64,000 nt of DNA from Gibbula magus (Eukaryota; Mollusca; Gastropoda; Trochida; Trochidae): contig OW388293.1 of the NCBI GenBank assembly GCA_936450465.1, positions 84,032,134-84,096,133 on the forward strand, given 5' to 3'. This document shows, piece by piece, positions 34,390-46,696 of the stretch. The position numbers were made by a program, and so were the translations under genes. The notes beneath the pieces were generated by a model. That model had not been told where the DNA came from and did no database searches. It saw only the letters and a list, made by a program, of their open reading frames with translations. Every line of letters begins with the position of its first letter. The first letter of the stretch is position 1.

Positions 34390-36270
34390 ACAAAATGTAC
34401 ATGAAGTGTGTAGCTGTATGAATTGTACAGCAGTATGAAGTGTGTAGCTGTATGAAGTGTGTAGCTGTATGAAGTGTGCAGCAGTATATTGTGTGTAGCA
34501 GTATGAAGTGTGTAGCAGTATGAAGTGTGTAGCAGTATGAAGTGTGTAGCTGTATGAATTGTACAGCAGTATGAAGTGTGTAGCTGTATGAAGTGTGTAG
34601 CTGTATGAATTGTACAGCAGTATGAAGTGTGTAGCTGTATGAAGTGTGTAGCTGTATGAAGTGTGCAGCAGTATATTGTGTGTAGCAGTATGAAGTGTGT
34701 AGCAGTATGAAGTGTGTAGCAGTATGAAGTGTGTAGCTGTATGAAGTGTGCAGCAGTATGAAGTGTGTAGCTGTATGTAGTGTGCAGCAGTATGAATTGT
34801 GTAGGTGTATGAAGTGTGCAGCAGTATGAAGTGTGTAGCAGTATGAAGTGTGTAGCTGTATGAAGTGTGCAGCTGTATGAAGTGTGTAGCTGTATGAAGT
34901 GTGTAGCAGTATGAAGTGTGTCGCTGTATGAAGTGTGCAGCAGTATGAAGTGTGTAGCTGTATGAATTGTACAGCAGTATGAAGTGTGTAGCTGTATGAA
35001 GTGTGTAGCTGTATGAAGTGTGCAGCAGTATATTGTGTGTAGCAGTATGAAGTGTGTAGCAGTATGAAGTGTGCAGCTGTATGAAGTGTGCAGCAGTATG
35101 AAGTGTGTAGCTGTATGAAGTGTGTAGCTGTATATTGTGTGTAGCAGTATGAAGTGTGTAGCCGTATGAAGTGTGTAGCAGTATGAAGTGTGTAGCTGTA
35201 TGAAGTGTGCAGCTGTATGAAGTGTGTAGCTGTATGAAATGTGTAGCAGTATGAAGTGTGTAGCTGTATGAAGTGTGCAGCAGTATGAAGTGTGTAGCTG
35301 TATGAATTGTACAGCAGTATGTAGTGTGTAGCTGTATGAAGTGTGCAGCTATATGTAGTGTGTAGCTGTATGGAATGTGTAGCAGTATGAAGTGTGTAGC
35401 TGTATGAATTGTACAGCAGTATGAAGTGTGTAGCTGTATGAAGTGTGTAGCTGTATGAAGTGTGTAGCTGTATATTGTGTGTAGCAGTATGAAGTGTGTA
35501 GCCGTATGAAGTGTGTAGCAGTATGAAGTGTGTAGCTGTATGAAGTGTGTAGCTGTATAGAAGTGTGTAGCTGTATGTAGTGTGTAGCTGTATGAAGTGT
35601 GTAGCTGTATGAATTGTGTAGCTGTATGAAGTGTGTAGCTGTATGAAGTGTTTAGCTGTATGAAGTATGCAGCTGTATGAAGTATGCAGCAGTATGAAGT
35701 ATGTAGATGTATGAAGTGTGTAGATGTATGAAGTGTGTAGCTGTTTTATGTGTGTAGATGTATGGAGTGTGTAGCGGTATGTAGTGTGTAGCTGTATGAA
35801 GTGTGCAGCTGTATGAAGTGTGCAGCAGTATGAAGTATGCAGCAGTATGAAGTGTGTAGATGTATGAAGTGTGTAGCTGTATTATGTGTGTAGATGTATG
35901 GAGTGTGTAGCGGTATGTAGTGTGTAGCTGTATGAAGTGTGTAGCTGTATGTAGTGTGCAGCAGTATGAAGTATGCAGCAGTATGAAGTGTGTAGATGTA
36001 TGAAGTGTGTAGCTGTATGTATTGTGCAGCAGTATGAAGTGTGCAGCAGTATGAAGTGTGTAGTTGTATGTAGTGTGCAGCTGTATTATGTGTGTAGATG
36101 TATGAAGTGTGTAGATGTATGAAGTGTGCAACTGTATGAAGTGTGCAGCTTTATGAAATGTGCAGCTGTATTATGTGTGTAGATGTATGAAGTGTGCAGC
36201 AGTATGAAGTGTGCAGCTGTATGAAGTGTGCAGCTGTATGAAGTGTGTAGCTGTACTTTTTGTGCAGATG
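34390..36270. repeat. 17-bp minisatellite, ~110 copies
   Basis: Unit AGCTGTATGAAGTGTGT, with common variants CAGTATG, TGTGCAG, TATTGTG, ATTGTAC and AGATGTATG. Composite blocks such as 'gaattgtacagcagtatgaagtgtgtag' recur, giving higher-order structure. Toward the right end (35650 on) units with ATGTATGAAG and TATGCAG become frequent. Minus frames of 159 and 76 codons (YILHTSTHFIQLHTS-like) are repeat translations. The array lies immediately upstream of the membrane-protein gene, either in its first intron or in its 5' flank. Confidence 0.93.
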
Positions 36271-36560
36271 TATGAAGGTTTCGAGTCCAACGTCTTTCGG
36301 AAATACATTTTTTCAAAAGAGTTAGTTATTACACAAATTATCTTTCCCCTGAAAGAAAGAATCTCAGCGTTAAAATTATATACATTTGATGAGGGTCTTC
36401 AAAGATAATATTAATGCTGGTAGGCTCTCACATCATTGATATTTTCTCGGCTCACAAAAACTTCTCGTACAAAGTAGAAATAATCCAAGGGAATAAAGAC
36501 TGAATTGAAAAGATGTTAACAAATCCATGGAGTATATAAAGATTGTTCACTGAGTGTGTG
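36271..36560. other. short spacer upstream of the membrane-protein gene
   Basis: AT-rich with no supported exon. It contains the TATA-like site at 36533-36541. Confidence 0.35.
36533..36541 (+). promoter_or_regulatory. TATA-like sequence
   Basis: TATATAAAG lies only about 20 bp before an in-frame ATG (36561). A start site 30 bp downstream would fall at or after that ATG, so either the first usable ATG is later or this match is chance in AT-rich DNA. Reported because it sits directly before the gene. Confidence 0.2.
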
Positions 36561-38831
36561 ATGGTGTTATTCCTCTATCTACACAGGTTGAGGACAGACA
36601 TAAACCTGATCACCTTCCTCTTTTCCGTGGTGGTTCTCGGACTGATGCTGCAGCCAAGGTACTGGGAGATAGTCCACTCATTCCAATCGACAAGCCACCT
36701 GACCTGAGCTGCAACTATACAATAGATGAAGATGCTCAGCGCCATTTCGAGAGAACCGTAATCGACAAAGAAGTCAAGTTGCTGTACGTGAACATATCTG
36801 TGCCGTTAAACCAGTGTTTCGATTGTACTGCGATAATGCCCATGCACTGGGCCTGGGTATCTGACCGGGACAGCGAAGTGTCCACCTTCATTTCCTGGCA
36901 AGAGGACTACGTCATCTGGTCCCTGAGTATTCTGGACTTTTATACCGGTGGTAATATCAAGATGCCCATGAATGTGTCCTCTTCATGCGAAGAAAGGTTC
37001 GGTGAAAATGAAAACATGAAACACATAGCATCGTCTCTGAATATGATGGTTATTGAGAAATTGTTGAACCAAAAAACAGAACTTCAACAACTCAATGTGG
37101 TGCTATCGAACTAAATTTATCACACTTGACCGATTCCAAGATCAATTTGTAAGGAACTTCCGATTCTTTGAACAAGACATTGCTACATACTGTTACACGC
37201 TTGACAATGTAGGACGGGCTATCAACCCATCCACAGTGAGTACAGATATATCGTTTGCTTTGGCATTCATTGCGGTTTTATTTTCTCCACTTCTGGTCGT
37301 TTACATACTACATTTCCTCTACAATAACTCTCCTGTACCTTGGCTGGATTTGGGTGGGTCGCCCTCGGATCCTGTCCCATCCGACGACTCCTATGTTTAC
37401 CTCGGCTTCAAGAGTCCATACACATTTACATCAATCATTATAAGCTGCCTTCCTGCAATTCCGATTACACTTCAACAAGTTTTGATCCTTGTGTTAGCGC
37501 CATTTATAATATATGTGAAAGTTTTAATCTATTTGAAATTTAACAAAAACCCGGATCTCCTTAAGCGACAAATACACCAAAACATGTCCATCGGCTTTTC
37601 ATCAATGATGTTTCATCAAGATCTAAAATCGAAAAACTTCCTAACTCTCACAGGTGGTCCTTGCTATTTCTTTCTTCTGTACCACGTGGTCGGGCTACTC
37701 CTTACAGTTATATACAAGTATATTACATTTAGTGTGCAGGCCGAGCAGGAGCGAGAAGCGGCTACTGAGAGTAGCATACCACTTGCTCGTCTGCACCTGA
37801 GCGCAATGGAGAGTTTTAGGAACCGTGCGCTATCTTCGACTGTCCTCAACATTATTGCCGAGAACAGCGTTAAAAGAGCTTGCAGTAAGACATTTTGGTG
37901 TGAAGTATGGGATACAGATAGGTGGTGGCAACGCCCGGTTTCCTTATTCTTCCACGTCATACCAATTTTATACGTAAATCAACTCATTCTTAAGCTGTCA
38001 TTGGTAGGAATAGCTGAAGCGTTAGCCAATTGTTGCAGAATGTGCACCTTCATTTGTTGCATTTTATTTGGGATTTTGCAAGTAGTGTTCTTGTTTTCCT
38101 TTGTCACTATAGTTTTGGCAAGTTTGGAATTCATATCACTGATCCTGACGTTCTGCTACATTTCCATGATAACGTACCCAGCAGAATCTGCAGGATACTT
38201 TCTATTTGGCGTGACAGCACTCTACTATCTATCTCGCTGCGTACGAGACATCGCGAGAACCTACCAACAACTTCTTCTCCTGTCTGTGCAGGCGAGTAAA
38301 GAGCTCGCAAATGAATTCTGGTTAAAACATGCACACAGGGACGTCCCCTGTCCTGAGTTCGTGCTCTTTGTGAACAATTCGTGGGGGATACCTAGCACAC
38401 GCTTTAACAAGTTAGTTGACAAATACCAGCCCAAACCATACATTTTGATGAAAGGTCTTGTGAAGATCACTGTTGTTCTCGGTCTTCTTGGATGGACGCT
38501 GAAGCTACTGTTGATGCTTCACGAAAAGAAAGATCTGAGTCCTTTTGTTAAGTTAGTTGGTGCAGTAGTCATCATTAAGATTCCAGAGCTCTTGGAAATC
38601 TTGTCAAAAGATTCGAAACCAGAAAACGAGGTCTCAATCTTCATGATACATTTGAAAAACACCATAAAGATTCTCGTTGAACAGGAAGCAGCGGAGCAAA
38701 TATCTGTCTCTGAACAGGAAGTTGCGCAGAGCTGCTCAGGTACTGCACTTCCGGAAGCTGTTACCAGTACTCCGCTATCTGCTGCACGCTGCAGTGGTGT
38801 TGGTGATCAACCAGATAGACCTGTTGCATGA
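36561..38831 (+). CDS. multi-pass membrane protein, reading frame broken twice
   Basis: Family not recognised. Three segments in frames 0, 2 and 0 appear to form one ~755-residue protein. Segment 1, from ATG 36561 or from a 3' splice site at 36586 (TTCCTCTATCTACACAG), encodes a membrane helix (LITFLFSVVVLGLML) and hits TGA at 36705. Segment 2 (~36700-37073) reads as an extracellular loop with several Cys and three N-glycosylation sequons (NYT, NIS, NVS), then stops at 37112. Segment 3 (ATG 37095, 578 codons to TGA 38829-38831) has hydrophobic stretches at residues ~52-76, 111-148, 189-213, 283-305, 315-358, 366-385, 452-474 and 483-498, and a polar, Ser/Glu-rich tail. The first break can be mended by one extra base at CC 36703-36704, the second by one base fewer in the A6 run 37071-37076. 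The net change is zero. Homopolymer errors in the assembly would explain both; a decaying gene is the alternative. In segment 2 and 3 the real frame looks strongly protein-like throughout. Confidence 0.75.
36572..36586 (+). promoter_or_regulatory. candidate 3' splice site
   Basis: Pyrimidine-rich CCTCTATCTACACAG ends at 36586. If used, the exon begins one base before the codon TTG at 36588 and an upstream exon supplies the start. If not used, ATG 36561 in the same frame gives an N-terminus of MVLFLYLHRLRTD. The sequence alone does not decide. Confidence 0.4.
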
Positions 38832-39015
38832 CTTTCGAGAGTTTACTTCCCTTTATCCTAATTCGCTTGCGTTTTCATCATGCATGATCAATGCTTATAT
38901 AGTCGAATTGCGTTTCTACAAAACATTAAGCCGATCGAACCTTGAATAATTCCATTTATGTGGATATCCCAAAAGCACATTCTTACAAAAACAGAAAAAA
39001 ATGTTTTGGGGAAAT

Positions 39016-39021
39016 AATAAA
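39016..39021 (+). terminator. candidate polyadenylation signal
   Basis: AATAAA 185 bp after the stop codon of the membrane-protein gene. In DNA this AT-rich such hexamers are common, so this is positional support only. Confidence 0.3.
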
Positions 39022-39060
39022 ACCAAATCAAAGACTGTTTACACTACTGTTGAGTCACAG

Positions 39061-40216
39061 GAGCGTTGAAAGACATAAATCTATATGGTCCCTACCCTAT
39101 TACTGTATAAAAGGAAAGGGATGTAACGACGAAACCACCCTATGCTCATTCAAAGTCATATTTGGCATTATGTCTCAAATCATCGCCATGAAGTGCACTT
39201 GTCAGCCATTCATGGTCTTGACATTCATTTGACCTGCAGTAGCCAATATCTCAGTTCCCGGGCTTTTGTTCTCGCTAGAAGACCCGGAAACCGGTACAGT
39301 CGGAGAAATGATACACTGTCGACCAAAATAAACTCCTACTTGATTTTCCTTTAAATGAAAGATGAAATCATTTCTGACATATAAGTAATGGTGGTCTGCA
39401 CGTTATGCGGAAGCAATAATTGATATGAAAGTCCATTGAAAGCGTGGAAAAACTGTGATTCGAGTGAATAACATTCATGAAAACCACGCCCAATGAAGAC
39501 TGCTATTTCTGGTTGATTCACTCGCGCAACTCAACAACGTACAGCTGTAGCGTCATCACCACTTCAATGCGAATGCGTGCCTGTATTGTTGCTCGTGGTT
39601 GTATGGAAATCTGTTTCAGATGTTTTCTTGACCAAGCACTAATCGAAAACTGAACATTTATGTTGTCTCTTTTCACCATTTGCCATTCTTTTGTGACATT
39701 ACAACTTCTTAAAATTGAATATATTATGCCGAAATTGTGCAACTTCATAATGCTATAATATAGGTAAACTGCTCATTATAGTTTTTACGAAATTTGATAA
39801 GATATCTGGTAGGCGTTTCTTTTGGCCGACAGTGTATGTGGGTCTTGTAATATTTTTTTAATACATCTGTAATTTCAATATGCGGTTCAAATCTGCCGAT
39901 TCATAGGTGCTGTCAACATTGCTGGAATTATTAAGCGTAAGGTGTGTACCCGCTGATTTTCGTGAGCGGGAAAATTGGCTTGAAAGTTTGGGGTTAGCTA
40001 TATGTAGCGATATCTTGTCACAAACCTTTTGAAATAATGATCCGATTGTGACCATTAATTGCTCATTTTGTATCGTAGTCATCGACTGTGCCATAAAACT
40101 TGTTTTTGATGCGAAATATGACTTTGAATGAGCATGGGGTTGTTTCGTCGTTACATCCCTTTCCTTTTATATAGTAATAGGGTAGGGTCTATATTGGTAT
40201 ATGTCTTTCAAACGCT
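39061..40216. mobile_element. 1.16-kb element with ~105-bp inverted repeats
   Basis: Left arm 39061-39165 and right arm 40113-40216 are inverted copies with roughly 85-90% identity by eye. Shared landmarks are CCCTACCCTATTACT, AAAAGGAAAGGGATGTAACG, ACGAAAC and TGCTCATTCAAAGTCATAT. The interior (~950 bp) has only short unrecognised frames. Further weaker similarity (ctgtttacact, cacagg) extends outside both arms, so the true ends may be ~60 bp further out. It lies just downstream of the gene's stop and may overlap its 3' UTR. Confidence 0.7.
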
Positions 40217-41439
40217 GTTTCTAGGCGAAACACGCCCCTGTGTGTTGAGCTGCTAAAATTTGTCGCAACTGTTTACACTAAAGTGAAGCCAAGCCTGGCG
40301 ACAAGTGACTTCCCCGATACGGTAATATTCCTAGTAAAGGGGGTTCTCAGCTGACTGTGGCTCTTGGCGTGTGCTGACCTTTGAGGCAGTTGTGTCCACT
40401 TCACGGCTGCTTTGGTTTTGATTTGACAAGTTGCGTTTCACATTAAATTAAGGTGACATTTTAAATTTGACTCCCCTTTTGTTTTGCTGATGAATGTGCA
40501 GTATTAATGAATTTGTGAATGCTTCTTACAGTGTGAATTACTGAAACATGGTAAACTTGCGAAACCTAAACCTGTTTTGTTTACGTAAATACGAATGAAA
40601 TAATCTAGTTTGCTTTCTTCTGAAGTTTAGTTTATGTAATAACTGATAACAGGAGGACAACATGACCTCAGGTTGGTGAAATCAAGTTCGCCTCAGTCAT
40701 ACCAACTTCCTTGTTGCGAAGTGTTCCCGTGGCTCTGCTCTAAAAATAGCACTGGGAAACCTAGCAACGCAGTCATTTCCATACACATTGACCCTAGGTC
40801 CCCTGCATGTTTTTGCATTAAGACCTTTATACTATACTAGCGAAACTGATACCCTCATTCGCACTACGGACGTGTTTGCACGGGCCTACTATGTCAGACC
40901 TGCTAGGTCCAGGCAAAATTCAATGGACACGTGATGTTGTAACACAACATGACGGAATTAAAACGCTGCATGGAAACAACTTAAAATAAAAATCCGGAAC
41001 TTTCAAAATTAAAAACAGTAATATTATAAGGAAAGTTGGAGATTTAGATTAGAAAACTTTGAAGTGAGATTGGCTACTTTGAACTTTCAATGAAACTGTG
41101 AACGCTTTATATTATGCGTATCCAAAATATTCATTCATTTTTGCTTCATTTCATACCCACCAATTTACAAAGAAAGAAATGATTCAGGTTTTTATTATAT
41201 GACGAGCAGTAAAATACTGGGATTTATCAGTGAAATAAACTGTCTATCAAGCTACAGTGAAAATAACTTATATTTTCACTGCGAACGGTGACTGATATCA
41301 TTTGACGTCATAAAACAATGGTCTCGCGCGGCGATTTGACTTATGACGTCACAGTGTTGCTGTGGTGACGGGCTGTTCCTTGCGCCCGCTTGGCGTGAAA
41401 ACGACCCTTTTCGGACGTAATTACATGGATAATATCATA
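40217..41439. other. no supported gene
   Basis: No frame of note. At 41300-41360 there are two TGACGTCA-like sites and a GC-rich patch (ctcgcgcggcg) that appear to belong with the palindrome at 41440-41619. A small hairpin, AGTGAAAATAACTTATATTTTCACT, is visible at 41259-41281. Confidence 0.4.
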
Positions 41440-41619
41440 TAATAAATAGAATATCCGTCATTTCTTGACAAATACCATGTTTATCTCATCTCTTGAGGTT
41501 GAAAAGTTATATATTTTCACTCGTGGCTGCGCCACTCGTGAAAATATAACCTTTCTACCTCACTCGATGAGATAAACATGGTATTAGTCAAGAAAAGACA
41601 GATATCCTCTATTTATTAG
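41440..41619. mobile_element. 180-bp palindromic foldback element
   Basis: Left arm 41440-41526 and right arm 41531-41619 are diverged inverted copies meeting at a GTGGCTGCGCCAC centre. Landmarks shared in both arms are AATACCATGTTTATCTCATC, TATATTTTCAC and AATAAATAGA. There is almost no loop. Similar palindromes with CGAG-rich centres lie at 46584-46696 and 58481-58623. Confidence 0.75.
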
Positions 41620-42848
41620 CCTGACCCCTTCCATAACACACCTCTTACTATTAGTACACTGTATTTAATCACTAATGTGCTTCTTAGGATACGGTAGATA
41701 ATTGTTTATAGTTTACATGCATATATGAAAATGTCTATATTCATAGTCTGTCCAAGCCTACGGTTAGTTGTACTTTTGTGCATATTTTAAGTTTGTAATT
41801 TACTTACAGAATGATCAGGTGAGACATGAATACAAAACGCCAATCTGACTGTCTATTGTATATACATATATATGCTCGCAGCAAATGATATAAAACAAAT
41901 TCTTAATTGTGAAAAATAAATATCTATAATATCAATGAAGTCCTGTATTTATTATTCTTTCAACGTCGATAATTCCACTGAAATATTAAGAATTAGTTTT
42001 TGGTAATTGAAAAATGCGCGATATTTTAGTCATTAATGATATAATGATGCAATACTCATCCTTTCTCCTACTCCTTATATATACACATACACCAAACACT
42101 TCTCATACTATGACAAGGTGAAGCAGGAGAAACAGGACACGTCACTTAGACTTCCCTAGATGTAACAAGTCTTAGGATTGCTCTAATGTTTTTATGAATT
42201 CAGCTCAGGTGAGCAAGTAACCATGTTGATAGATGATGGATAGAACTGCGCCGAGGCAAAACAGCTCCCTATTTCAGGGACAATATTCAAATTCTAACTT
42301 GAATTTCATCTGTTATTTTCAAAATTGAATTTGTAACCCCTTCGCACACACCAATTCTTTACGTTATATTATATACTCTATCTCGTGTAGCATTAAATAA
42401 TGTCACGACTGAAAAGAAATATAGAACAACCACTTGGAACCAGCGAATGGTTAATAAGCACATCTACACGTATAATGTATTAATTTGTAGTGTAATTTAC
42501 CTATCAACAATATGAACACTGTCAAACAACAAACTCTTGTAGCGCCATCTATTCAATCAGAATTGTTGTTCTCGCATGTAAAATGACAAGGACATCATAT
42601 AGTTTCTCCTGGACTTAATTTCTACTTCATCACATGATTCATTCGTTATCATGCGAAAATGGCAGAATTGTCTGGTATAACTGGATACAAATCACTTAAC
42701 TGCAGACACATTCTCCTTGAAAACCAAGTTGTCAGTCAATCCCGGTCTTTGGATAGCATAGTTACGCTAACCAAGCTGATTTGAGGCCCCTGATTAAATG
42801 ATAAGAGTTTATACATCAGAAGAGCGATTATCGTGATTATGGGTTTAA
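41620..42848. other. no supported feature
   Basis: AT-rich sequence. No frame above 60 codons, no tandem repeat and no convincing inverted repeat. Confidence 0.35.
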
Positions 42849-43306
42849 AGGCACATTTTTTATTTTACATATCAGTTCTTCTCAAATTTGCCAAGTTCAT
42901 AAACTATATTATTACCTTAGATGTTTTTACACAACCTGATAAGTTATCTATATTGCGACGTACTAAGCGACATTTTCGTTGAACTCTTCAATATGAGAGG
43001 TAGTTTAAACCTCAAACGATATTGAGAGTTCAGACAGCAAGATGGTTGACCATTGATCATGTTTAGGTATGAGTGTTGAGGTATTACTATGTCAGTACAT
43101 CCCTTGAACTATCTTCGAGAGGCAATTTTGATATGAACAAAATAGCGGGTCGAAAGGAAATTGACTCACATGACTGAAACGAACCATGTACATTCGTTGT
43201 AGAACTCTTTTTTATTTATTCCGGAGTATTAATAAGCCATTGGTGACACTTATTTCCTATTTCGTGAAAGCCACTTATTTCAGTAAAAAAGGCGCCCTAC
43301 AAGCAG
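42849..43306. mobile_element. MITE family A, diverged copy without insertion
   Basis: Begins TTTAAAGGCAC and ends 'ttatttcagtaaaaaaggcgcc'. Interior landmarks are shared with the copies at 29069 and 48255: GTTCAGACAGCAAGA, GACTCACATGACTGAA, GAACCATGTACATTCG, GTAGAACTC. At the position where the 48255 copy carries an insertion, this copy reads 'gtagaactcttttttatttattccgg' without interruption and so serves as an empty site. The 60-codon frame at 43186-43368 is fortuitous. Confidence 0.65.
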
Positions 43307-44691
43307 TCATAATCCGTATTCAGATATCACAATGTAAATGCAAATCATTAAATGCGTTCATGTTGTAAGCTGGTCCCGAATGTCTGACGTATTTCATGCC
43401 TTAACAAAGGGTAGACACGTCAAGACCGATAAAAAGAACCTATTCCTCCACGGGCACATCATACAAGTTCTTATCGTCTGGGATCGTACATATAAGTCTC
43501 GGGTGGACATGGATCTACATAGCTAATGCTTTACTCTTTTGTTTGTTGAGCAAAAGGTGACAGTTGTCGAGCTTCTAACTAATCTCTCAAGAGGTCTCCT
43601 CAGTGTGATCTCCAATTATGACAAGTAACAGGGACGTCATGTGTGGACGCTAAAAGATGATTCGATGATGCAGACCCGCAGAAGGTAAGTGACGGGATTA
43701 ATATGAGTTGAAGGATGACCCATTGCCCTAGTCGATGCATCAGAACCGACGGGAATAATGATGCTGTCTGCTATGTCAAGGAGATTTCACTGCTGTCAAA
43801 ATATTATATTCGGAAGTGATATGAACAAGTCATTATATCTGCGTAATGATTAGTATATGTGTAAATTAGCTATACCCCAAACAGCACTAAAATGACATCA
43901 CCTACTGTTAACGGACTGATACCTTGTTATTTCATTTATTCCTTAGTCTTTAAGGCTTGATCGATGAGCCAAAAAAGATTGTTAAAGAATTACGTCTTCA
44001 ATCTTTACGTCAATAAAATGTGTATAGTTATCATTGCATCTCTGTAAATTGTTGCAGAAAAAGTTGCCGAATTATACTGATGTTAAATGCATATTCGGAA
44101 TATTCTAATCGCTATCAGTTTTTAGTTGTATATGTAGTATAATGAAAGTGCATACAAGGTTTAATAAACTAGCTGTATAAAGTATATAATTCAGGAGTAA
44201 TCTGCACTGTGAGGAGTGGTAGTGTGTTCAAATTAATGTATCTCGGAATTAACTCTCAAACGCAAACACTGACTCTAAAACATCTTAATATCCATTCGGC
44301 CACCTAAACATCGACAAAGCTTTTACATACATCGATGCCCAAAATATAACAATGCTACACGTGTTCACTCTAATGGCATGTATTTCTAAAAGATGCCGTT
44401 TAAAGTTGGATTGGCAATCAATTACGAGGGACGAATCAAGAGAATGATTGGTGTCTGGACTGTCCTTCAAATTGCGCAGACATCCAGGAAGGGAAATTTA
44501 ACCAAATGAGCATCCATGTCTGTTTTCCTATGACGCCTAGAGTGAACAGTGAAGGTGTCACATCCATTTAACAGACCGGAACCATGACAAGTCTGTGAAA
44601 TCACCTGCTCAGTCTCGGATCTAAATGAAGTTAAGAAACAGGTATCGGAAATAGACGTTCAATGCATCTGACATCACACCCTTCTGGAGGT
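43307..44691. other. no supported gene
   Basis: Short unrecognised frames only (43338-43526 plus, 44285-44470 minus). No repeats are evident. Confidence 0.35.
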
Positions 44692-44790
44692 GAGGCGAAT
44701 AAGAGTTTAAGAGAGAGTTTAAGAGTTTGAGAGAGAGTTTAAGAGTTTGAGTTTAAGAGTTTAATAGAGAGAGTTTGAGAAAGAGTGCAT
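44692..44790. repeat. purine-rich GAGTTTAAGA simple repeat
   Basis: Imperfect repeats of GAGTTTAAGAGTTTGAGAGA over ~100 bp. Low-complexity sequence without further signal. Confidence 0.75.
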
Positions 44791-44896
44791 GTTGAAGAGT
44801 TCTCTATACCGCAAACAAAGTTGTCGAGCGGGATCAAGACTACATGATTTTGTAAGTGATGTAGAAACAGGTTGAACAGTTTCTACCCTTCTAGCT

Positions 44897-45055
44897 GGTG
44901 GGAAGGGATGGACATCCAGTAACGTGTTGGAGATATTGTGGGAAGGGGTGGACATCCAGTAACATGTTGGGGATATTGTGGGAAGGGATGGACATCCAGT
45001 AACATGTTGGAGATATTGTGGGAAGGGATGGACATCCAGTAACGTGTTGGAGTAT
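44897..45055. repeat. 40-bp minisatellite, 4 copies
   Basis: Unit GGGAAGGGATGGACATCCAG followed by TAACGTGTTGGAGATATTGT. The fourth copy is cut off at 'gttggagtatc'. Contained minus frames (MSTPSHNIS..., MQQLCYGSGQ...) are translations of the repeat. Confidence 0.9.
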
Positions 45056-46583
45056 CTAAGTATGGAGGAGGAGGAAGAGACAAAGGAGTTGAAAGAAGCT
45101 TGTTCACAGTCCCCAACACATCATTCTGTCCCTTAGTTTTTTGTACTCGTAGCCGGACTTGACCGCTACCATAACAGAGTTGTTGCATTGTTCACTGTCA
45201 GATTCAGCCATAGCCTGAGGTTCCCTACTTGGGTTCCCCACTCTCCATCTGTATCATTCGGCCATACACGTACCTGGACGACCTATTGTTATTGTCGTTT
45301 TTTATTTTCATAAATTCATTACCTGACGGGTCCAGAGGTTTTATGCTTGACGCCATAACCGAATTGCATGAAATTTTCAGGGATGATAAAAGTGTAACAA
45401 AAACTAACTCTATACGTCGGCCAATTTTTCATAATCGATTTCTTTCGTGAATTGCCTCCCCTTGAAGGAAAACATTCCAACTTTAGTATCTCAAAAACCA
45501 ATAAAAATAATTTCACAAATTCTTCACCAATACGTGTTTTCTCTTGTAATAATAGATTTCCGTGGTTTAATTAAAAACCAAACCTGATCTTTTTGTAAAC
45601 CTTTGCGGTTTTGAGGGTGTTTTTGAAAAGTATCTCCTCACTAACGGCGATGTGTACAGCTATGTGTGATATCTCAATTTAAAGCTAATTAATTTGTCCA
45701 AAAGTAATGAGGCCGAATTTTCAGTGAATTTTTCTTTGAAAACAATCATTAAATTTGTTTTTATTGCTCCATGTTTAATTGGACCTAATTCTGTAACAAA
45801 GTTACTTCTTGTTACTTTATGTCGTCACAACAAAAAACTCAATATTCTGTTGAAAATTTATATCACATAAAAGTTGATAATTACGGTGCAGTTAGGACAT
45901 TTACAAAATAATAAAAAAGAAGTTAGAAGACCTCACTCTTTTTTTATTTCTTGTTATTACATATAAAACAGGAAAACAATATTGTTTGCACATTATACAC
46001 TTTCTAAATATATTATAACAAAGCAGACCTGTCATTTTATTAAACATCAGATGCCATCTGTGGTAAAGGTTAATTCGGTCCAATTTTCATATAATTAACA
46101 TCTTACATACTTGTAGAGTAGGTGTGCACGTCGTATATCCGCGGAACGGACAACATCTTAATAAATTCTCTAGAAGGGTTTTACAGTTGCTACTTTTACA
46201 GATTATACATCATTTTTGTTATTTAATTATTTATCTTGTTAGGTTTTTGCCTCAGATATATACACTTCTTTCAACAAACTGTCTCCATGAAAAGTTTTCA
46301 AAAACGATTTCTATGTGAAAAAAAAAACAACTCCCAAGAGAGAAAGCAAATAAGGTTTAATCAAAGCCTCACATTTTCATTCGAAAATTCTATTTGACAT
46401 TTCGTTGAATTACGTTAAATGTCAAGTATGATTAAACAATTATATTGTTTTATATATCTGAACTTTATCAACAAAAACAGTTCATAATGTATTACCACAC
46501 CATAGAAGACGTTAACATTCATCTCTTTTCTTACTAACGAGGCCAACTAGATGTGAAATTCTACACGGACGTATCGGAATACG
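45056..46583. other. no supported gene
   Basis: Frames of 60-73 codons only; none recognised. Very AT-rich after 45540. Confidence 0.35.
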
Positions 46584-46696
46584 TAATGGAGAATGCATGA
46601 GGAGCTGTGGTTTCGTTAAAAATAATCAACGAGCCCCGAAGGGGCGAGTTGATTATTTTTAACGAATCCACTGCTCCGAATGCATTCTCCATGTTA
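46584..46696. mobile_element. 113-bp near-perfect palindrome
   Basis: Left arm 46584-46637 and right arm 46640-46696 share GGAGAATGCAT, TTCGTTAAAAATAATCAAC and CGAGCCCC/GGGGCGAG. The loop is only a few bases (GAAG within the centre). Built like the elements at 41440 and 58481: gene-free, CGAG-rich centre, AT-rich flanks. Confidence 0.75.

Noticed and set aside
36554..36586. Start of the membrane protein at 36554 in frame 2
   Set aside because: The codon is GTG and the frame-2 peptide up to ~36700 is not protein-like, whereas frame 0 over the same bases encodes a clear membrane helix.
37112..37141. Short intron explaining the frame change near 37100
   Set aside because: The only GT...AG pairs there give introns under about 50 bp and remove conserved-looking residues; a one-base change in the A6 run is simpler.
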